A stretch of 64,000 bases of DNA from Marasmius tenuissimus. Its lineage: Eukaryota > Basidiomycota > Agaricomycetes > Agaricales > Marasmiaceae. The DNA lies in assembly GCA_029532415.1 (NCBI GenBank), contig JAQOTA010000040.1:1-64000 (forward strand), written 5' to 3'. The position numbers and the translations under genes are program-made. Shown here in pieces: positions 55,940-64,000 of the stretch (the stretch's first letter is position 1; each line of letters starts with the position of its first letter). Under the pieces are notes generated by a model. It saw only the letters and a list, made by a program, of their open reading frames with translations, was not told where the DNA came from and ran no database searches.

Positions 55940-58886
55940 GACCTCCCCTCTGATCTGATCTTCGCTGTGGTTGTTGTTCTGGCACGATGCGTCGTTCACC
56001 TGCAATGCCGTCCGCCGCTCTGGGCTGGATAACCAAAAAGCGAAATGAGCACGGACGGTGGATGAAAGAGATTGATGTCGACCGAAAGAGATGGATGGGA
56101 GGGGTGGAAGAGATGACAAGGGGGGACAATTCGAGGTTGTGGAGTTGGTGGTTCAGTAGCTACCGACGTACCTGGGCTATTCTCGCACGATGATGGGTAC
56201 ACGTTGCGGCCGGCGACGGCGCAAGCTCCGGACAGTTTAGCTGCGCTAGTATTGACTTCATATGATTTGTACATACATAGTATGCAGTCGGGTGGAAGCC
56301 GTGAATTATAATCATTTTAACGTGAGCAAAGTATAAAGTAGTCTCGATCCAGACTATAGTGAAAGGTCTGTTTGATTTTCTTTCCTTTCCGACTACCTTG
56401 TCCCAGTTTCTTGGCAGCCTCCTGTGCAAGGGAATCTGTGTCTATTATGCATATAACCAGGTCCACGGGCCACGACCTCTTAGTCTATCTACTGAAACTA
56501 AGTGTGGCGGGAGTCGCTCGACGGCCAGGACTCACTGCTTGGTCTAATGTGATCGAAAGGCCTGTAACAGAATAAGTCTCCCATCAAGTCAAAGTGTTCA
56601 AGTCTCGTCTGGATCTTTGACAATAGGCATGTTTAAGCTTAGAACCATTCAGGCAGAGTTTTGCTTTCTTCCTTGGCTTGTTTCCAGTACTGGATGACAA
56701 ATGTGAACCAACCTGAGTATTCCTCAATGTGCATGGAATTGAAATGGGCTGACAATGATATCCTTTGTGCCAGATTTCCCTCCTGTATGCTCAAGGCTCA
56801 AGACAATAGTGTTGAACTGTATCTTGGGCATATGAGTTCAGAATTGCTCTATAGTGGATATGCACTGTGTCTTGCTGTCTGGGGTGTTGGTTGGATATTT
56901 AGCACATTGTCTTGGAGCCAAAGCTGGACCATGCACTGACCCATTCTAAAGGGGCTCTTCATATAGCTGAAAAGTTTGTTGGACTGAATTCAGGCAGCAA
57001 GTAAGTGACCAGGCTGGCAGGAGTTTCAGATGGTTGAACTGTTCAGCTGACAGAGGTTGGGGACTTGCCCGGGGCCAGGAATGGTGAGGTCTGGGGCAGC
57101 TCAATTCTCCTGAAGATAGCAACCTTCCAGCTTGCTAGTTTCCCAGGAATTTGTTACATTTAGACAGTTTGGATGACCCCCTTCCCCCCTGTGACTATGT
57201 GACCATCTAAGGAGTTTTCAGGTGGAGGAGATTGTCTGGACTCTGATGTGTGACATCTGAATTGATCAAAATGGGTCAGTGGCAGGTATTTGTATAGCTT
57301 GGAAGTTTGTTGAGGTTTGTTGTGAATAATCTCCTTGAAATGATGTCTCACAGCTTGTAGGCCCATGAATAGAGTTCTGCTGCTTGTCACCTGCAGCCTG
57401 AGGGAGATTAAGCTTGAAGAAAGACAAGTACTGAGTAGTCCCAACACCACTGGAGGTAGGGACATGATGTCCCCCCCCTCCAAATCATTGATAGCTTGGA
57501 TGCAATTTGCAAACTAGGCTAAAGGACAACTTCAAGGCCCTGGGTAAAAGTTGACATCTTGGGACTTGAGTGATGGGAAAAATACGGAGATGAAGTTTTG
57601 TTTCGATATCCGAGGAGTCTGCAAGAGACATTGATGGTCAGTTGACAGTACTAGAGATTTCAGAAGCCAAACTGTATTTGAAATACGAACCCGATCCGAA
57701 TTACCCGATGTGCCTTTATCCATTTGTGGACATTCCCAGACATTTCCCTTTCAGCCTCTGTCTAATTTCAGGCTTTCCGGCTCCTTACCTCCATTGAAAC
57801 CCCTCAAGATGCCTGAAGGATCAAGCTCGAGCCTTGATGCTGTAAAGTGGAGAGTCAGAACCGCGTGATAGGCGCGTGCCGCTGGGATGATATATGTGGT
57901 ACCACGGAAGTTGCACTGATATGATCCAGAAACTTGTTGAGAGCGGGCGAACAGACCTCCAGTATAACCCCGCAATCTCAGGTGACTCGTGCGCGCCTCG
58001 CTCGAGCCCAGCCATCATTAATCATTACTGATTGCCGAGTCCGGCCGTCTCCACCCTCTGTACAGCACTGAAAGTACCTTGGGACACGACCGGATTGGTG
58101 TATCAGTTACGCAGACTGGACTCTGCGAGATCGCGAAAGGCGCAGGGCTGGCCAAAGCGTGATTTTGGTCCTTGGTCGAATAGCTCCCCGTCTTGCAAGC
58201 TCTCAACAAGCCACTCCAACGCACATAGACATTGAAGTGCTCACCTTCAACTTGAATGCCATCGGTAAACGGCGAGCTACGAGGATCTCGTTGCCTGGAA
58301 AGGAAAGGACGTCAAGACGCTTTCCGTATCAAGATCGGTGTACTCTGAGTCTTGAGCTGGAGCTTGATGTACGAACGGGACATGTCGTCAGTTGTGGGCG
58401 GATCGTATCCCGAGATGGGCACTCCTTGACATGCTAGTATGTGTTCTGAACGACTGGCAATCTGATACACCTTCCTGCACGTCTTCGAACGGCGTGTTCA
58501 TCGTTGACCAGAAGAAGCTTTTGGCCATTTCCGGGGCGCTGAGCAGAATCTGTCATATTCGAGTTGAAAGATCAAAGAATCGAAGATTGAGAGGTGTTGA
58601 TAGAGGAGCCTCGTTTGAGTCCCTCGTTTGAATCTGGGTAGCTCTTGGGTCTCGAGGCTGGCGACCCTCAACGGATAGCAGAAGCAGGGAAAGTGTGAGA
58701 AAGCTATAGCCATCGGGTGGGGAGATTTGTGGCCGTCGCGAAGATCCAGAAGCTTGTGAAGTGCCAGTGCCGCCTTGCCAATATGGTCCACGGCATTCTA
58801 AAGAGGACCACATGGTTCAAACCGAGTAGAGATAAGAATGCGAGATAGAACTCACCGGCGCAATCGTCCCAGCAATAACAAGCCTC
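55940..58886. other. gene-poor region right of NACHT copy 2, with CpG-depleted island
   Basis: No gene is recognised. Between 56608 and 57584 (977 bp) I count a single CpG (57070), whereas the sequence on both sides has many. That fits a decayed, formerly methylated repeat. Short open frames inside have no motif. The stretch from 57585 to 58886 has normal CpG and only overlapping short frames. Confidence 0.5.
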
Positions 58887-59369
58887 TCAGCTGGAGAACT
58901 CGTCCAAGAGCCTCCTATGTTCTTGAACGGCGTTATCAGATGCACCTGAATCCAACGGCATCTTCGTAGGATTCGTCGATAGTACGAATATTCTGTCACC
59001 AATACTATTGCTCGTATTGCTCGGCTGGCCTGCTTGAGCACTTCCTGGATTGGCTTCGGCGTTGGGGAGTGTTGCGACTTGGGCTTTGATGATGTCGCTG
59101 GTGGACAGTGCTGAGCGCTGAACGCCTGGCAGAGCACATGAGGCGGGTTCAGATTTGTCAGCGCTGTCGGAGCCCGCACTACCACCACCACCACTCGCCT
59201 GCTCTGCAGTGACTAGAAGTTTGGTGAGATTTAGAATGGGGAGGTCCGAGGCAACGGTGGGCACCGGTCTGGATATGTTCAGACCCGCTTTCGCCTTTAG
59301 CTGGGCCAGAAACACACCACTCGCTTTCGACCCTCGAGAACTAGCCAGAATGTCCTGAGCTATCCTCAC
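58887..59369 (-). CDS. possible exon of an unknown Ala/Ser-rich protein
   Basis: An open stretch of about 160 codons without ATG. An in-frame TAG lies directly upstream as part of a possible acceptor (GGGTAG), so this would be an internal or terminal exon. It begins IAQDILASSRGSKASGVFLA and continues with LPILNLTKLLVTAEQASGGG and an Ala/Ser/Gly-rich segment, ending RLLDEFSS. No domain recognised. I could not join an upstream exon in frame with confidence. It may be a chance open frame in GC-rich DNA. Confidence 0.25.
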   Translation of the reverse strand: MRIAQDILASSRGSKASGVFLAQLKAKAGLNISRPVPTVASDLPILNLTKLLVTAEQASGGGGSAGSDSADKSEPASCALPGVQRSALSTSDIIKAQVATLPNAEANPGSAQAGQPSNTSNSIGDRIFVLSTNPTKMPLDSGASDNAVQEHRRLLDEFSS

Positions 59370-62300
59370 CTACCCGTGAAATATGTTCACCTGAAACTCG
59401 TGAATTTGCTCCATCTCGTCCGTTCAACGAGAACCAGCTCACCTGCCTGAACCGCCAGCGTCTACAGTCCTGATTGCACCCCGTCGCGAACGCCAATCAT
59501 CGAAACACAGAAAGCAGAACAGAGGATAATCCCCAAAAACACATTCTTTCCACCAGTGTAATAGGTACATTTGGTGCCGACATCCCTTCCTCCCTTTCCA
59601 AAAGCACGTCTGGCAAGGATGCCCTGCCCACCATGGCCGCAATGCATTGTTTCCCCCCAGTACCCCGATGAGGACCGTGCCTTTCGCGCGACTGAGAAGC
59701 GACCTAACGCAGTCGAAAGCTTCGGTACCGACGAGGCGGACGAGCGTATTTGTGAGTGAAGAGTTGCAGTCATTTAGGAAGAGTTGGGCATGGCTAACGA
59801 GGGGTCAGCGCAACTCGACACGCTAAAAGATGATGCAGACGTACAGATCCTCAACTTTCCAACAACCCTCCCCTGCTTACTCAGAACGAAAGCCCAATCC
59901 GGCACCCCCTTTGTCCGTCCCGCGATAACAAATTTGTCCCATAATTCTATCTTCACTCGTGTACGTGATCGCAGGATTATGCGCATAGAATCGAGGAATA
60001 CAGGCGACTTGCCCCCAAGTGGAGATTCGTAGGCGTCAGATGTTCCTGCAGCGAAGGCAATGTCATTTCCTAGGTGTCGAGGTCCGGTGAAGTGGGTGTT
60101 CTTCCAGGGAGATCCGCTCGAGTCGGCGATGACACAAACCTCAACCAACTCGATCCGCCCACATCCACTCAGACTTGAGAGAACGTTCCCCTCCCGAGCT
60201 GTCCATCCAAGTGAAACCAAAACCATTCAGAGAGGGCAGCTGAAATGGGTGATAATCAACACGACTGACTCCATTACCCCACTCCTTCCCGCTTTTGAAC
60301 TTTCCAACCCTCCGATACACCTCCCTCAACGTCGCAGAAATTTTGTATAGTTACATCACAGATTTGGGTCGTCCCATTTGAGAAGGAAGCGTTTGCGGGG
60401 ATAGAATCTTCGTTTCCTTGGATGTTCGGATGTTGCGACTAGTTGACCTTCACGATAGCGGAGCCGCGAGTTTCCGTGATCGGTGACCAGAGGATGCAAC
60501 GCGAATGTGTGAACGAGTAGCGAGGTTGGCCTGGATGGGAGGGGACCATGTCGTGGATCATGATGCAGATATCGTCTGGGATCATGCAGCGGAGGGCATA
60601 GGAGGAATTTGATTGACCTCTCATCAAAGTATGGGCAGTCTGAAATAGTGAGGTGGCGGATTGACAGGCAGCAAAACAGTAAGTTATCTCGTATGCTGGG
60701 CCGGATGTTGGAAATGGAATGCTCGGACTTCAACTTCGACTTGTGTAGTGGAGTCAGGTGAAGAGGAGGCGAAAGTTGAGTTTCCTACAAAGGGGGCGTC
60801 CGAATTTCCCACGAGCAGGCGTCCGGCCACAAGCGGGGAGTCGGAGGGACTTCGACTCCGATTTGAAATTTTCCGCCCTTGCTCTCACGACCGCCGGCTC
60901 TTTCAACCTCAAGATTCATACCCTGACATGCACGGGCTCAGATCAGACTGGCTCTCGTGAAATGCTGCCCGCGGCATATCGCCTATGAAGTATTGAGATA
61001 AATTACCATCTTCTCAGCGCCCTTTCGACACCCCCTTCGAGGTAGGAAGGCAATTTTGATCTCATTAGACAAATCAGGTCATTTTGCAAAGCGTTTTCGA
61101 CGATCCAACGCGAAGTGAAAACGTACGGAGGTTATCCGATTGGTCCGGAAGCTAACTGCTAACCGAGCGAGGAGAACATCTGAGAACATGTCAAACACGC
61201 TTTGACCAATGGGCTTCCGTACGTACTTGTTCCCATTGAACTCGAGTTGGACTCGAGGCCGTTCACACCCCACGCTCATGCCTGACCATCGCCGAGGAGG
61301 GCGAAGTGAAGAGTTTCGAGTCTACATCGCAGCATCCTGGAACGTGGATATCGATCCGTAACTTACAATCTCACCCTCAAACCTCAAGGTCTCAGAGCTC
61401 CCGAGTCCACGTTGATAATGCCAACTTTCCGCGTTGAATTCATACACCAACTTCACTCCTTCAGTCTGACGAACAGTGAGTTCAAGCCGCCAACTTCAAG
61501 GCTTCTCCTCCCAAGGTCAGCAGCTAAGCATCACGCTCATTGCTGATCCTCCTAGCTCATATTCCGCACAGTAACCACTGTATCCTCGCAGTGGGTACAA
61601 CCTAAAGTTTGACCCTCCCAATCCTGACCTAGCTAGTGACTATGATCCTTTCATTTTGCTAGTCGGATGAGAACCAAGGACACCACATATACATATGCGA
61701 TTCTGTTTGAATTTGGAACCTACACCGGAGTCGCACGTTCACGCTCCAGTTTCTCGGTTTGTCAGGCTAGTTAACGGCAAAAATTGATTACCCCCTCCCA
61801 ATCGGGACTCAGCGCTTCGAGGGAGGTTTCGCTGGTTCGGTCAAGGAAATTCGGTCAAGGCTCACTCAGTAATGACAATGCCTAGATACCAGAGAAAAAA
61901 TCGTGCAGAATGCTCGCTGAAGACGAGGGCGGAATTTTGGTGACCCAACACCCTCCCCCGCCCTCGGAGCCACTGACCATGAAAGTGACAAGGGACATCG
62001 ACTTCTTCAGTAGTGCAAACCTTGATTGACATATGTTCAAGGGTGACCACCTGCCTAGTAGTATTACTAGCCCTTGCTCTCGGCGTCTCGCACCATCATC
62101 TTTTGCCTACCCGTACATCCTATTAAGTGTACCTTTTTCACTCCTTGCTACTGACCTTTTCTCGCTGCTATATAACGAGATCGTCCGGATAGGCCTGGAG
62201 GCATAGCGACACGTGAAACTCGACTCACGCGCGCGGTAGCATAACTGCGCATATGATTGCGAGTGTCCCTCCAAAATTACTCAAACTCCAAAAGTATGGT

Positions 62301-64000
62301 TGACTAGCTCAATCGCTTAGAGGGTCGTGCTGATATGGGGTTGGTGCTACCTTCGGTTTTCCAAACTTCATAATCGTTTCAAACTCCGCATTCCTTTTTT
62401 ACCCCCGTGGTTATTTTTATTCAACTTCCCCCATTTCTTCGTGACACATTACTGTACTTTGTACGTTCTGAATCTCAGTGATTTTCAGTAATCGGAATGA
62501 GTTCTAGGTTCTATTCTGGATCTCCATAAAACTCACTCGAATGTAGGAGCTCGGCGACAACATTTGCATGTCCACGTGGATCTGCAGGCGGCAAATTGTA
62601 AACCAGCGCCCACAACCTCCCACAACTCCCAGGTTCTATGGGGAAGCTCCTGTTCTCTCGAATACGAGACGCTGAAGATGGGTACGGCCAAATTTCCCTT
62701 AATCGTAAAGTAGGGAATCGAGCGAGCATAATCAAAACAGGCGCTCGTACAGGTGGTCCCTCAGCCCTGCGCTTCCATCTGGTCGGGTCTTTTGACTGCC
62801 ACACAATACGCCATGTCCTTCAGCTTTCGCATTTATGTAAGAGTTTTTATTCATGTTGGTGTTGGACTTCGCTGTGCCGCGAGTGCCAAGTACCACGAAC
62901 AAGTAAGTTACAAGTTATTTGACCCCGCCAGAGCTTGGAAGATCTGCTTCGGGTCACGAGTAGGGAGGAGTATGAATAATATACACCCAAGTGGTGAATG
63001 ATCAACGTTATGTCTATATGCGAATAAAGTGCGCAAATGAAGAAACCTGGCGGACGGCAAGGTACCCGGGTATCGGTAGTAGTAGAAAGGGATATGAAGA
63101 CATACGCAGTCCTGGGGGATGGCAATGACCACACATCGCTAGCGCGACGTTCTTGCGACCTCTCCCCTTGAGACGGAGTTTATATACCTGCAAAACGCTC
63201 GTACACCTCCATATTCGTGATGGTAGAGGGTGTCGGTATTCCTTCTCTCGTTTACATACCGTGTGCCGAATCTTGCTCTGAGATCGAAGGTGCTGCGTGG
63301 TTTGAGGTCGTCGTCGGCCGTAGAAAAATACCGACGGTATTTAGAATGCCACCTATCATGGTGGGCTGGCCCTATCCCGTGCAACCCGCAATATCCGAGA
63401 GCCTGTGGGGGCAAAAGGGCAGGTCAATTGGTTGACGACAGGTCGATTGCATCATGAATGGTTCCGGCGATGTGGAGAATATAACTGTTACTTGAAGTGC
63501 TCTGAAATATGGCATTGGCCTCCTGCGCGAGGGAACACTGCACCCACCAAGTAAGCGTTTGTTTCTTGGGCGTAGAGACGTGGATCAACTTACTACAGAC
63601 CTTACTCCAGCACACCAGCCTAGTGGATCCTTGACCCTCGTTCCAGGTGATTCGTGGTATCATTTCGTCGAGTAGCCTGAAGGCGCCGAGTACAGCGAAA
63701 GATGCCGTCTAGTCTGTCCATCCACCGAGTCGTCAGCAAGCGACGCAACCAACTTCGACCCCAAAAGATAAAGACCGAGTTGAGATGTTGATTGGACGGA
63801 AAGGAGGGAAGACACCCGAAATCGTGGGATCCCAGGTACCGAAGGGTCGCAAGAAGGATCGCTGGTGAAGGACATGGAAAGTATGACGGCAAAGCCTGGA
63901 GGGGGAAAAGGAGAGATGAGATGAGGGTATGTTTGATTCAGTTACGAGATTGAACGGCAAGGTGGGTGTTGCAAAGAGCGGGCCAGAGGAAAAGGAAAAA
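59370..64000. other. right end of window, no assignable gene
   Basis: Several overlapping open frames occur: 59774-60226 (-), 60356-60733 (-) and 63620-63960 (-, running towards the window end). The last could be the end of a gene that continues beyond the window. None has a recognisable domain or a splice model I trust. The segment 61.3-62.5 kb has almost no open frames. Confidence 0.4.

Noticed and set aside
60356..60733. Minus-strand frames resembling an F-box start
   Set aside because: Only a vague similarity (IPDDICIMIHDMV) and no leucine-rich or other continuation.

Overview
The window reads as genomic DNA of a filamentous basidiomycete, most likely an Agaricomycete. The genes have many short introns (about 50-70 nt), there is a CBM1 cellulose-binding module, there are STAND/NACHT proteins of the type expanded in mushrooms, and there is a Tnp2-type CACTA (CMC) transposon. 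There are no bacterial operons, rRNA genes or CRISPR arrays, and no convincing intact tRNA gene. All exon models were made by eye.

Layout. 0-6.3 kb: a tandem ~3.1-kb duplication of an allantoate-permease-like MFS transporter on the minus strand. The copy at 3682-6049 looks intact; the copy at 579-2932 carries two single-base deletions. 8.1-24.2 kb is a compact housekeeping block: actin-interacting protein 1 (+), an ALY/Yra1 mRNA-export factor (-), a secreted GPI-anchor-type protein (-), a METTL25-like methyltransferase (-), a TENA/THI-4-like protein (+), a TatD nuclease (+), a small secreted CBM1 protein (+) and an Adp1-like ABCG transporter (+).

25.6-56 kb is accessory. Two paralogous NACHT/STAND genes face each other (25.6-28.1 kb on +, 53.3-55.9 kb on -) and bracket about 25 kb that is poor in host genes and rich in mobile DNA. 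Inside are: a 1.08-kb non-autonomous inverted-repeat element with a CCG target duplication (38481-39563); a 2.5-kb zone peppered with a GCCTCCGAAGC-type palindrome around an orphan gene (40.0-42.5 kb); and an ~8.9-kb CACTA element (42770-51718). The CACTA element has recognisable terminal inverted repeats, a Tnp2 transposase broken by two TGA codons, two passenger genes, and a nested foldback element that combines tRNA-like pol III boxes with telomere-like repeats. 56-64 kb holds no gene I can name, but contains a nearly CpG-free ~1-kb island, probably a decayed methylated repeat.

The genes do not form one pathway. The left half is ordinary chromosome with transport, cytoskeleton, RNA-export and secretion genes; the right half is a transposon-rich block between two innate-immunity-like receptor genes. 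The most notable points are the CACTA element with its nested foldback element, the in-frame minisatellite in one NACHT gene, a GC-AG intron conserved between the two NACHT paralogues, and the palindrome field around the orphan gene.
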